Source: Aeoliella mucimassa
Lineage (GTDB): Bacteria > Planctomycetota > Planctomycetia > Pirellulales > Lacipirellulaceae
Assembly: GCF_007748035.1 (NCBI RefSeq)
Contig: NZ_CP036278.1
Location: 3,224,001 to 3,288,000, forward strand
DNA length: 64,000 nucleotides
Direction: 5' to 3'
Shown: positions 1 to 7,738 of the stretch, piece by piece
Numbering within the stretch: the first letter of the stretch is position 1
How the letters are laid out: every line of letters starts with the position of its first letter
Notes under the pieces: model-generated
What the model was told of the DNA's origin: nothing
The model's input: the letters and a program-made list of their open reading frames with translations, nothing else
The model's database searches: none
Translations under genes and position numbers: made by a program

Positions 1-67
1 CACTCCATCCACAACTCAATTCACCGGTGCGGAAGCAAACGAGCACCGCAATTCATCAGGATCTATC

Positions 68-385
68 ATGCCGATTGCCGAAGACCTTATCCGCGAATCG
101 CTGAAGCAAGTGATCGACCCCGAATTGTTCGTCAACATCGTAGACCTGGGGCTGATTTACGAGATTAAGCAAGACGAGCAGGAAGACGGCACCAACCATG
201 TAACTGTCGACATGACGATGACGAGTCCGGCCTGCCCGGCGGGGCCGCAGCTCATGGCTCAGTCGAAAGATGCGGTCGAGAAACTTGATGGCGTCGACGA
301 AGTTGAAATCAAGCTCGTGATGACTCCTCCTTGGACTCAAGACCGCATGACCGAAGACGCCCGCGATCAACTCGGCATTTTCTAG
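68..385 (+). CDS. MIP18/DUF59 family iron-sulfur assembly protein
   Basis: A 105-residue stand-alone member of the MIP18 (DUF59/SufT/PaaD-like) family. The N-terminus carries the family pattern (SLKQVIDPELFVNIVDLGLIY), followed by a beta strand and the TSPACPAG segment with the conserved cysteine near residue 55, then PPWTQDRMTEDAR near the C-terminus. Members help assemble or insert Fe-S clusters in the cytoplasm. The ATG at 68 gives the normal family length. It ends 15 bases before the mfnD-like gene and may be co-transcribed with it. No other Fe-S assembly gene is adjacent, so its client protein is unknown. Confidence 0.86.
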   Translation: MPIAEDLIRESLKQVIDPELFVNIVDLGLIYEIKQDEQEDGTNHVTVDMTMTSPACPAGPQLMAQSKDAVEKLDGVDEVEIKLVMTPPWTQDRMTEDARDQLGIF

Positions 386-400
386 ATTCGAGCCACGACG

Positions 401-1426
401 TTGAACCTCTTTATCTACGAATGGGTATGCGGCGGGGGATATCTCGACCGCTTGGGTTCTGCCCCGGATTCCCTGCAGCGCGAAGCGTGGGCGATGCTCT
501 CGGCCCTGGTGGCCGACTTTGCTGCACTCGACGGCTGCCAAGTTGCAACGCTCGTCGAGCAAGCGTACGCCGAAGGTATCGACGCGAAGGTCGAAGTCCG
601 CCTTGCCGACTCCGAGAGAGCTCGCAAGTCGCAGTTTGGCAAACTGGTTCGCCAGGCCGATTACACAGTGATCGTCGCCCCCGAGTTCGAAGGTATCCTT
701 TTAGGACTGGCTGGGCGAGTCGAGAGACTTGGCGGTCGACTATTAAGCCCCGATGCAGCATTTGTCGAAATCGCCAGCGACAAGCAGTCGACCTACGAAC
801 GGCTCTACAAACCTCGCATCGCTACGCCCCGCGGGTCGGTGTTGATGTCGGGTGAGCGGTTCGGCGACGGAATGCCCTACCCGATCGTGGTAAAACCGAT
901 TGATGGTTGCGGATCGCTCGGCGTCGTGCGACACGACGGTCCCGGTGCTTGCCCGCTGGAATCGGCCGCTTACCGGTGGGAGGAGTTTGCCGAGGGACTT
1001 CCCGTGAGCGTTGCCTTTCTCTGCAGCGGAGAGCATCGTTTGACGCTCGAACCTTGCGTGCAGCGGCTCAACCAACCGACCGACTTCACCTACCTCGGCG
1101 GGGAGCTTCCGCTCTCGCCTGAACAGTCGCAACGCGCCCACACGTTGGCCGCCCAGGCGATGGATGCGCTACCTACGACCACTGGCTACGTAGGAGTCGA
1201 TCTGGTGCTGGGAGACGCCCCAGATGGCTCCGACGATAAGGTGATCGAGATTAACCCGCGTTACACGACCTCGTACATTGGACTCCGCGCGGCAACAGAA
1301 GCGAATCTGGCGGCCACGTTGCTATCGCTGGTTACCGACGGCGCGGCCGCGGAACCAACCTTCGACAAAGCAGTGGCCTGGAACGCGGATGGCACACTTA
1401 CCTCGGTAGAGAGCGCGGATCGATGA
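401..1426 (+). CDS. mfnD: ATP-grasp ligase, MfnD-like (tyramine/tyrosine-glutamate ligase)
   Basis: A 341-residue ATP-grasp enzyme. The central VVKPIDGCGSLGVV segment (about residues 165-178) is the ATP-binding lysine/glycine-rich strand. The C-terminal VIEINPRYTTSYIG (about 280-293) holds the Mg-binding Glu/Asn pair and the INPR-TTSY pattern seen in MfnD-type ligases. MfnD of methanogens joins glutamate to tyramine in methanofuran synthesis. Methylotrophs making methylofuran may use tyrosine instead, and no tyrosine decarboxylase is visible here. The start is a TTG at 401, because the nearby ATG at 421 is out of frame. The stop overlaps the next start as ATGA. Function rests on family motifs plus the two downstream mfn-like genes. 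Confidence 0.78.
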   Translation: MNLFIYEWVCGGGYLDRLGSAPDSLQREAWAMLSALVADFAALDGCQVATLVEQAYAEGIDAKVEVRLADSERARKSQFGKLVRQADYTVIVAPEFEGILLGLAGRVERLGGRLLSPDAAFVEIASDKQSTYERLYKPRIATPRGSVLMSGERFGDGMPYPIVVKPIDGCGSLGVVRHDGPGACPLESAAYRWEEFAEGLPVSVAFLCSGEHRLTLEPCVQRLNQPTDFTYLGGELPLSPEQSQRAHTLAAQAMDALPTTTGYVGVDLVLGDAPDGSDDKVIEINPRYTTSYIGLRAATEANLAATLLSLVTDGAAAEPTFDKAVAWNADGTLTSVESADR

Positions 1427-2430
1427 CAGGGTGGCTCGGTATCGATGTTGGGGGAGCCAACCTGAAAGTGGCCGACGGCTCGGAGTTTGCCCATCACCAG
1501 CCCTTTGCCCTTTGGCAACGGCCCGACGAACTGGCAGAGGCCCTCACGGGGCTATTGCAACAGAGCCCCGCTTGCGAGGCCATCTGCGCGACGATGACAG
1601 GCGAGCTGGCCGACTGCTACGAAACAAAACGCGATGGGGTGCTGCACATTACCAACGCCCTCTCCGAAGCGGCCGGCGACCGCCGACTAGTAATCTACGC
1701 GGTGGATGGTAGTTTTCAATCTTCGGCCAGCACCTTCATCAATCCGCTCCGCGCGGCCGCCAGTAACTGGCACGCTCTCGCCCGGTTTGCGTCGCGGTTC
1801 CTGCCCAATTCCACGGGGCTGGTGATCGATATCGGTTCGACCACGGCCGACATCATTCCCGTGATCGCAGGAGAGGTAGCCAGCCAGTCGCAAACCGATT
1901 TCGATCGGCTCGTCGCTGGCGAGCTGGTGTATACCGGGGCGAGTCGCACGCCGGTGGCCACCATCGTGAGCTCGCTACCTTACCGTGGTTTGCAGGTGCC
2001 GGTCGCGGCCGAGTTCTTTTCCACCACCGGCGACGTGCAAGCGATCCTTGGCTATCCGCTGCCCGACGATGCGGAGTCGGCCGATGGTCGTGGCTTCTCG
2101 CAACAGGAATGTATCGATCGGCTCGCACGGCAAATCTGTGTCGATCGCGAGTCGTTTAATCTGGAAGATGCGATCACCGCCTGCCAATACATTCTTCCGC
2201 ACCAACTGTTCCCACTGGAGATGGCCGCACTTCGAGTGCTTCGCTCGTTCCCCTCAGGGGAGGTTCCCGTCATCATTTCCGGCTCCGGCGAGTCGCTCGC
2301 CCGGCAGTTGGTCGCCCGACTTCCGCGTACCACGCTGGTCGGTTCCCTTGGCGAACAGATTGGCGAGGTGCCGAGCAGCTGCGCGGCGGCGGTGGCCGTC
2401 GCCCGCTTGGCGATGGAGCAATTTTCGTGA
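1423..2430 (+). CDS. mfnF: MfnF-like H4MPT-linked C1 pathway protein (ASKHA/hydantoinase-like)
   Basis: A 335-residue protein of the hydantoinase/oxoprolinase-like family found with tetrahydromethanopterin-linked C1 genes. It shows two ASKHA phosphate-binding signatures: GWLGIDVGGANLKVADG at the N-terminus and VIDIGSTTADIIPV near residue 135, and a late ISGSGESLA motif. The archaeal homologue MfnF condenses the furan diphosphate with gamma-glutamyltyramine to form the methanofuran core. The gene starts by ATGA overlap with the ligase gene and ends by GTGA overlap with the kinase gene, which implies translational coupling of all three. The substrate in this organism (tyramine or tyrosine form) is inferred, not shown. 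Confidence 0.8.
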   Translation: MTGWLGIDVGGANLKVADGSEFAHHQPFALWQRPDELAEALTGLLQQSPACEAICATMTGELADCYETKRDGVLHITNALSEAAGDRRLVIYAVDGSFQSSASTFINPLRAAASNWHALARFASRFLPNSTGLVIDIGSTTADIIPVIAGEVASQSQTDFDRLVAGELVYTGASRTPVATIVSSLPYRGLQVPVAAEFFSTTGDVQAILGYPLPDDAESADGRGFSQQECIDRLARQICVDRESFNLEDAITACQYILPHQLFPLEMAALRVLRSFPSGEVPVIISGSGESLARQLVARLPRTTLVGSLGEQIGEVPSSCAAAVAVARLAMEQFS

Positions 2431-3011
2431 TCGTTAATCCGGCTCTCGAGGTCGTCAAACTGGGGGGAAGCCTGCTCGCCCGCCCCGACCTCGTGCCGGC
2501 GGTGCGGGCCTGGCTGGCAGATAATCAAGATCGTCCGGTCGTGTTTGTGGTCGGCGGCGGATCGCTGGTCGACCACCTGCGTGAGGTCTGCCGCACGATG
2601 CCGGTCGACGACCACACTGCCCACTGGCTGGCGATCGACGCCATGGAGCTGTCGGCACACTGGCTGGCTTGGCGAATCCCCGAGCTGGCCACGGTTGCTC
2701 ACTACGACAAGGCGGCTGCAATAAAAGACACGTGCCGCACATCCGTGATGCTTTGCGGCTTGTTTTTAAGGGAAAACGAACCACTTCTTCCTGGCACCCG
2801 GTTGCCGATTGGCTGGCAGGTGACCAGCGATTCCATCGCCGCTCGGCTGGCGGTCTGCCTGGGAGCGAGTCGGCTGACCCTCATCAAATCTCGCGCGGCC
2901 ACCGCGGCCGAGTCGACCGACTGGCATCAGGCCACCCGCAGTGGGCTGGTCGATGCGTTCTTCCCGTCGCTGGTCGGCGAGCTGACCGAAGTTCGGGTGG
3001 TTACGATCTAA
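2427..3011 (+). CDS. mfnE: amino acid kinase family protein, MfnE-like
   Basis: A short (194-residue) amino acid kinase fold protein. The N-terminal VVKLGGSLL and the VVFVVGGGSLVDHLRE segment are the phosphate-binding glycine loops. WQVTSDSIAARLA and LTLIKSRAA are the usual late nucleotide-site strands. Archaeal MfnE belongs to this family and phosphorylates aminomethylfuran phosphate to the diphosphate used by MfnF, so position and size fit that role. The start is GTG at 2427, overlapping the previous stop. A uridylate or aspartate kinase is less likely because the protein is short and sits in this operon. The 230 bases that follow hold the promoter of the next operon. Confidence 0.77.
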   Translation: MIVNPALEVVKLGGSLLARPDLVPAVRAWLADNQDRPVVFVVGGGSLVDHLREVCRTMPVDDHTAHWLAIDAMELSAHWLAWRIPELATVAHYDKAAAIKDTCRTSVMLCGLFLRENEPLLPGTRLPIGWQVTSDSIAARLAVCLGASRLTLIKSRAATAAESTDWHQATRSGLVDAFFPSLVGELTEVRVVTI

Positions 3012-3042
3012 CCGATTGTGCCTTCGATTCCCACTTCGTTTG

Positions 3043-3072
3043 TTGACACCACCCCTGTCCGGCAAGTACGAT
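3043..3072 (+). promoter_or_regulatory. candidate sigma70-type promoter of the envelope operon
   Basis: TTGACA at 3043-3048 and TACGAT at 3067-3072 are separated by 18 bases, in the gap before the operon that starts at 3242. This leaves a leader of about 160 bases. A strong purine-rich ribosome site (AAGGAGAAGGAG) lies just before the GTG at 3242. It is inferred from consensus only. Confidence 0.45.
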
Positions 3073-3241
3073 GGATGCTTCTACGGAACTCCCCGCCTAC
3101 GGTCCCCTTCCTTGCCTGGCGGGTACAACTCGGAATAACTCCCGTCGTCCTCTGCGTACTTCTCGTTGAGAAGGATCGCGGTGGTCCGACCACCTAGCCG
3201 TTGTATAACGGTCCCACCTAAAAGGAGAAGGAGTTCGACGC

Positions 3242-4858
3242 GTGTCTTCATCGCTAGACTCAAAGTACGCTGGAACGATTTCCAGCCCACGGAAGATTGC
3301 TCTACTTTCGTTGACAACCCTACTGGCAATCGTGTTCGTGCACGCGCCGGCCTTGGGGTACGACAAAGAAAGTCCCGAAGTGCGGGCAATGGTCGATAAG
3401 GGCAAGGCCTATCTCGAGAAGCACTCGGAGGACCCCCGGCTGGGAGCCAAGTGCCTGGTGGCCATCGTCTTCATTAAGGAGGGCGAGAAAGACCACGCTC
3501 TGGTAAAAATCGCCCTGGATGCCTGTCGCGAAGCGGCCGCCAAGAACGAACCCGAAGACGTTTACTCCAACGGCCTGGCAATCATCTTTCTGGCCGCGCT
3601 CGATGCCAAGGCTCATCGCAATCAGTTGCAGTTCTTTCTGAACGCGATGCAGCGTCGCCAAAAACCTCATGGTGGTTGGGGCTACGACGTCAAGCCGACC
3701 GGTGATACCTCGCAGTCGCAGTACGGCTGCCTTGGCTCTTGGGAAGCTTTTCAAAAAGGCATGCCGATCAACGTGGGCTCCATCGATGGCGTCGCCAATT
3801 GGTTGATCAACACCCAAGACCCCAGCGGTGCCTGGGGATATCAGGGCAAAGTTGGCTCGCCCGACAAACTGGAGGAACAGGAAGAAATCACCTGCTCAAT
3901 GGTAGCTGCTGCCATGGGTAGTATCCTGATCTGCGCCGACCTGGTCGGTATTCTCAAGCCGCACGCGGCCGAGGAACTTGAAGACCAACTGCCGACTGGT
4001 TTTACCGTGAGTAGTGATCGTGACAATAATCGTCCGCGATTAGGTGGCTCGAGCATCAACCCTCGACAACTCCTGCTCGCTGTCCAACGAGGCAATGCCT
4101 GGATGGACAAGAACTACGAAGTCGAGATCAAGCAATACACGTCGTATTACATGTATGCCCTCGAGCGTTACAAATCGCTGGCGGCGATTCTCGATGGCAA
4201 CATCGTTGACCAACCGGTCTGGTACAACAATGGCGTCGAGTACCTGATGAAGACGCAAAGCTCGCGTGGCAGCTGGGATACCGGTTGCGGCGAGCAGTGC
4301 GATACTGCGTTTTCTATCCTGTTTTTGATCCGCTCGATGGAATCGGAACTCAATAGCCTTGAAGGTTCGGCCATCGCTGGTCGTGGCGTTCCCGTTAACA
4401 TCAGTAATCTGAAAGTAAGTGGCAACGACCTGGTGGCTCAGCAGGCGCAGACCGAGATCGACGAAATCATCGGCGATTTGGACGACGAAAAGCTCGCCAA
4501 GCTCGAAGGCGTGATCAACGGTTCCGGTACCCTGAACATCGGCAATGTCGATGAAAAGAGCATCCGCCGGCTGAAACAGGTCGTCCGCAGCGGCGAACCG
4601 GCCGCCCGAATCGTGGCAGTAAAAGCGCTGGCCCAGACTGGCGATTTCGACCACGTTCCTACCCTGCTCTACGCACTGGCCGACACCGACAAAACCCTGG
4701 CACGCACCGCTCGCGATGGGCTGCGGTTCGTTAGCCGCCGATTCGAGGGCTTTGGCCTTAAGGACAACTTTAGCCGCGCCGAACAGTTGGAAGCGGTCGA
4801 CAAGTGGGTGAAATGGTATTCCGGGGTTCGTCCCGATGTACCGGTTGTACTGGAGTAG
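3242..4858 (+). CDS. exported QW-repeat (squalene-cyclase-like) protein with HEAT-like C-terminus
   Basis: A 538-residue protein with an N-terminal signal segment (about residues 17-38, cleavage likely after ALG). The middle has alpha-alpha toroid repeats with QW-type motifs: KPHGGWGYD, DPSGAWGYQG and SRGSWDTG. The C-terminal 100 residues (RIVAVKALAQTGD...LLYALADTDK) look like HEAT repeats. The toroid lacks a DXDD catalytic motif, so it is probably a binding or scaffold protein in the periplasm, not a terpene cyclase. The start is GTG at 3242 behind a strong ribosome site. It leads an eight-gene operon with ExbB/ExbD genes, so a role in an energised envelope complex is inferred. Confidence 0.82.
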   Translation: MSSSLDSKYAGTISSPRKIALLSLTTLLAIVFVHAPALGYDKESPEVRAMVDKGKAYLEKHSEDPRLGAKCLVAIVFIKEGEKDHALVKIALDACREAAAKNEPEDVYSNGLAIIFLAALDAKAHRNQLQFFLNAMQRRQKPHGGWGYDVKPTGDTSQSQYGCLGSWEAFQKGMPINVGSIDGVANWLINTQDPSGAWGYQGKVGSPDKLEEQEEITCSMVAAAMGSILICADLVGILKPHAAEELEDQLPTGFTVSSDRDNNRPRLGGSSINPRQLLLAVQRGNAWMDKNYEVEIKQYTSYYMYALERYKSLAAILDGNIVDQPVWYNNGVEYLMKTQSSRGSWDTGCGEQCDTAFSILFLIRSMESELNSLEGSAIAGRGVPVNISNLKVSGNDLVAQQAQTEIDEIIGDLDDEKLAKLEGVINGSGTLNIGNVDEKSIRRLKQVVRSGEPAARIVAVKALAQTGDFDHVPTLLYALADTDKTLARTARDGLRFVSRRFEGFGLKDNFSRAEQLEAVDKWVKWYSGVRPDVPVVLE

Positions 4859-4894
4859 CCCCCGCCCTGCCCCCTTTGCCCTAGTTATTATTTC

Positions 4895-4915
4895 AACCCC
4901 AAATATACTGGGGTT
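4895..4915 (+). other. intercistronic stem-loop
   Basis: AACCCCA at 4895-4901 and TGGGGTT at 4909-4915 form a perfect 7-bp stem with a 7-base loop between the first and second operon genes. There is no following T-run, so it may be an attenuator or mRNA-stabilising hairpin, not a full terminator. Confidence 0.4.
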
Positions 4916-4950
4916 ACCTCCCTCCCCCCTCAACCAGGAAGGCTTGAACC

Positions 4951-5832
4951 ATGAGTGCTGCAAACAGTCCCGGGACTGCGGCCGCCGGTAAGCATTACCG
5001 CCTGCAAGTGAACTCGTTCGACCGAGTTTCGAGCTTGCTGGTATCGCTGCTGGTGTTGGTGGGGACCACCGTTGCGGTGATGGTGATCATCTTTGTCTTT
5101 CGCCGGTTCAGCCCCGATATGACTCAGGCTGTCGTAATTCCGGTTTCCAAAGCCCGCGGCGAACCGCCAAAGGGATATGCCGAAGACCTGGAACCACCAG
5201 GGCTCGAGGATGCTCCGACCGACATGCCGCCGGAGCTGCAGGAGACTCTCAAAGAGCTGACCAACGCGATTAGTTCGAAAACCGCCATGATTTCGAACGA
5301 CACCTTCCGTGCCGACAAGCAAGCTGGCTACGGTACTGGTAAAGGTCATAAGGACTACGACGGCACCGGCGGCGAAGGTGGTAACGACCCGCCGAAGGAA
5401 ATGCGGTTCGACGCCAGTTCCGAAACCGACTACGCACGGATGATCGACTACTTCGGCGGCGAACTGGCTGTGATTGTGCCGCGGGAAAAGAAGATCTACT
5501 ACGCCAAGAATCTGGCGAACGCCAGGCCAACCACACGTGTTGGCACGCCAGTTGAAGAAAACAAAGCGAATCGTTTCCGCTTCCTAGCGAGCGGTCCTCC
5601 GCTACAGCCCCTGGAAGTCAAACTCGCCCGCAAAGCAAACATCATGAAGGCGAATGCCATCGTGGTGGTGTTCTATCCCGAAGAGTTTGCCACCAAGATC
5701 TACACGATTGAGCAAGCGGAAATGCGGAAGAACGGACACAAGTCGATCGACGAGATCGATCGCACGATTATTCGCGTGTCCAAGCAAGGTAGCGATTACA
5801 ACTTGAATGTCGAAAAGCAAACTTACTTTTAG
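4951..5832 (+). CDS. membrane-anchored hypothetical protein in ExbB/ExbD operon
   Basis: A 293-residue protein that I do not assign to a family. It has one N-terminal transmembrane helix (about residues 27-52), then a proline/acid-rich stretch (about 65-95), a Gly-rich segment near 130-145 and a mixed alpha/beta C-terminal half. This topology (anchor, extended linker, soluble domain) recalls TonB/TolA-like energy transducers, but no TonB C-terminal motif can be recognised. It lies 92 bases after the QW protein and 23 bases before the ExbB-like gene. A role as the partner driven by the ExbB/ExbD motor is an inference from position and topology only. Confidence 0.72.
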   Translation: MSAANSPGTAAAGKHYRLQVNSFDRVSSLLVSLLVLVGTTVAVMVIIFVFRRFSPDMTQAVVIPVSKARGEPPKGYAEDLEPPGLEDAPTDMPPELQETLKELTNAISSKTAMISNDTFRADKQAGYGTGKGHKDYDGTGGEGGNDPPKEMRFDASSETDYARMIDYFGGELAVIVPREKKIYYAKNLANARPTTRVGTPVEENKANRFRFLASGPPLQPLEVKLARKANIMKANAIVVVFYPEEFATKIYTIEQAEMRKNGHKSIDEIDRTIIRVSKQGSDYNLNVEKQTYF

Positions 5833-5855
5833 TTCACTCCTACTTTAGAGATTCG

Positions 5856-6494
5856 ATGGACGTCCTATTTAATGTTGTTGGCATCGTCGTGTACGTCGCC
5901 TTGGCGCTGCTCGCGCTGTGGGGTGCCTTCTGTGCCGTGATTGTTTGGCGACGCGTAGGCCAGGTTCGCTTTAGCGACGAAGAGGAACAAGAAGAGTTCC
6001 TCACCGAACTCGATGGCACCCTCGGCCAAGGCAACTACGCAGAAGCGGTCGCCTTGTGCGAAGAAGATCGTCGGGCGCTGCCACAGCTGGCCTTGTTCTC
6101 GATCGAGAACCGCGAGATCGGCATCGGCAAACTCCAACGCCGGTTGTGGGAACGCTTCCAGCAAGACGTGCTCTCCGATATTGAGCATCGCTTGAGCTGG
6201 GTGGCCACCGTGGTGAAGAGTGCCCCGATGGTCGGGTTGTTCGGTACCGTGCTTGGTATGATGGGTGCTTTCCGTAGCATCGCAACCAGCGAAGGTGGTG
6301 CCGACCCCACAACGATGGCCGGTAACATCATGCTCGCCCTGATCACCACCGCGTGTGGTCTGGCGATCGCGGTGCCGCTGTTGATTGTCACCAATAGCAT
6401 CGTGGTTCGCATTCGCAAAATGGAAGACCTGGTTGGTCTTGGTATCGGTCGACTGATCGAAACGCTGAAACTCGCTTTCGGTCGTTCGCGTTAG
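5856..6494 (+). CDS. exbB: MotA/TolQ/ExbB proton channel family protein
   Basis: A 212-residue ExbB/TolQ-type inner-membrane protein. It has a first helix at about residues 5-30, a cytoplasmic loop, and the typical C-terminal pair of helices: KSAPMVGLFGTVLGMMGAF followed by AGNIMLALITTACGLAIAVP, which holds the conserved Thr-rich channel helix. ExbB forms the proton channel core around an ExbD dimer and powers outer-membrane or periplasmic work. The next two genes are both ExbD-like, which fits a complete motor. No TonB-dependent receptor lies in the window, so the driven process is unknown. Confidence 0.92.
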   Translation: MDVLFNVVGIVVYVALALLALWGAFCAVIVWRRVGQVRFSDEEEQEEFLTELDGTLGQGNYAEAVALCEEDRRALPQLALFSIENREIGIGKLQRRLWERFQQDVLSDIEHRLSWVATVVKSAPMVGLFGTVLGMMGAFRSIATSEGGADPTTMAGNIMLALITTACGLAIAVPLLIVTNSIVVRIRKMEDLVGLGIGRLIETLKLAFGRSR

Positions 6495-6547
6495 TCGCTT
6501 GATTTGCCACTGCCCAACTTCGCTCCCCTACCCCCACCGATTCGGCT

Positions 6548-7081
6548 ATGTCCATTAACGATAAACTCGACTCCGTCGTCATGAAGCGTGCCGACGACTC
6601 GGTTATCATGACTGAGGAGGACGACGATTTTGCTCGTCCTGAACGTCCGGCGCGCGATGCCGACGACCTGGACATGGATATCACGCCGATGATCGACATC
6701 ACCTTTCTGTTGTTGATCTTCTTCCTGGTGTCGTCGACCCCTGACCAATCAACCCCTATCAAGCTGCCGCAGGCCAAGCATGGTAGTTCGGTGAGTCAGC
6801 GGTTCTCCACCATGATTTATGTGGGCCAAGGGGGCATCGATTCGGCGCCGGTCTTCAAAGGGGATGCCAACAACCCGACCGAAGAGTTCTCGCGCGACGC
6901 CGAGCGTCGTGAAGAACAAATCGGCGAGTACATTCGCGCCGGGCTGGCCGAAGACAAACTCGATGTTGTGATCAAAGCCGATCGAACCGTGCCTTGCGGC
7001 AGTATCGACGGAGTGCTCAAAGCGGTGTCGAAGGTGGAAAAAATAAAACTCCATCTCGGTGTGCTGGAGCCCAATTCGTAA
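6548..7081 (+). CDS. exbD: ExbD/TolR family protein (first copy)
   Basis: A 177-residue ExbD/TolR protein. About 45 mostly acidic cytoplasmic residues precede a single helix with the signature LDMDITPMIDITFLLLIFF. The Asp in MIDIT is the conserved proton-carrying residue. The periplasmic domain follows and ends with DVVIKADRTVPCGSIDGVLKAV, the usual late strand-helix. It pairs with the ExbB gene upstream and a second ExbD downstream, so the motor may contain an ExbD heterodimer. A 100-base gap to the next gene is longer than elsewhere in this operon. Confidence 0.92.
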   Translation: MSINDKLDSVVMKRADDSVIMTEEDDDFARPERPARDADDLDMDITPMIDITFLLLIFFLVSSTPDQSTPIKLPQAKHGSSVSQRFSTMIYVGQGGIDSAPVFKGDANNPTEEFSRDAERREEQIGEYIRAGLAEDKLDVVIKADRTVPCGSIDGVLKAVSKVEKIKLHLGVLEPNS

Positions 7082-7181
7082 ACGGCGCCGGGGTGAGTAG
7101 GTCTTGGGGCAGGGACCTACTCACCTCGGTTGCTAACCCATTCAAACGCCCCGTTCATCGCTGTTACCCCTGCTACGATCC

Positions 7182-7685
7182 ATGTCCACCGACCTTCATG
7201 ATGACGATGCCGCAGCCGAGGCCTTCACGCCGCCCGCGCCCAAAAAGCGTACGGACGACGAGTTGGACATGACGCCGATGGTGGACGTGACCTTCCTGCT
7301 GCTGATTTTCTTCATGGTCACCGCGGCCTTCGCCATCCAGAAGGTGCTGGAAGTGCCGCCGGTGAACGACGACGAAGTGTCGGCGATTCCAGTTGACGAT
7401 ATCGAGAAGGATTCGATCGTTGTGAAGATCGACGCCGACAACATCTTCTGGATCAGTGCTCCCATCTGGCCCGACAGCGAAGAGAAAGCGATCACGTCGA
7501 TCGATATGCGAGCCAAGGTGCGCCAGGCAAAGGATGGCGATTCGAACGGCCCTGGCCCAACCAAAATGATGGTGCAAGCGCACGAAGAAGCGGTGTACGA
7601 GAAACTGGTAGACGCGATCGATGCCGGTTCCGCGGCCGAGATTAACGAAATAAGCGTGGCAGTGGTCGAGGACGAAGATTTCTGA
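7182..7685 (+). CDS. exbD: ExbD/TolR family protein (second copy)
   Basis: A 167-residue second ExbD/TolR protein. It has an acidic N-terminus, a membrane helix with LDMTPMVDVTFLLLIFF carrying the conserved Asp, then a periplasmic domain that differs clearly from the first copy after the helix. Paired, divergent exbD genes next to one exbB are common in Planctomycetes and suggest a hetero-oligomeric stator. It is followed 53 bases later by the large PQQ-propeller gene. Confidence 0.92.
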   Translation: MSTDLHDDDAAAEAFTPPAPKKRTDDELDMTPMVDVTFLLLIFFMVTAAFAIQKVLEVPPVNDDEVSAIPVDDIEKDSIVVKIDADNIFWISAPIWPDSEEKAITSIDMRAKVRQAKDGDSNGPGPTKMMVQAHEEAVYEKLVDAIDAGSAAEINEISVAVVEDEDF

Positions 7686-7738
7686 CCCCTCGCCAGGCTC
7701 CCCCATTCATTCGTATTGACATAGACCCCGAAGATTAG

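Noticed and set aside
3242-4858. A second terpene cyclase
   Set aside because: The toroid lacks a catalytic DXDD. A DLDD occurs only in the linker before the HEAT-like region, outside the cyclase context.
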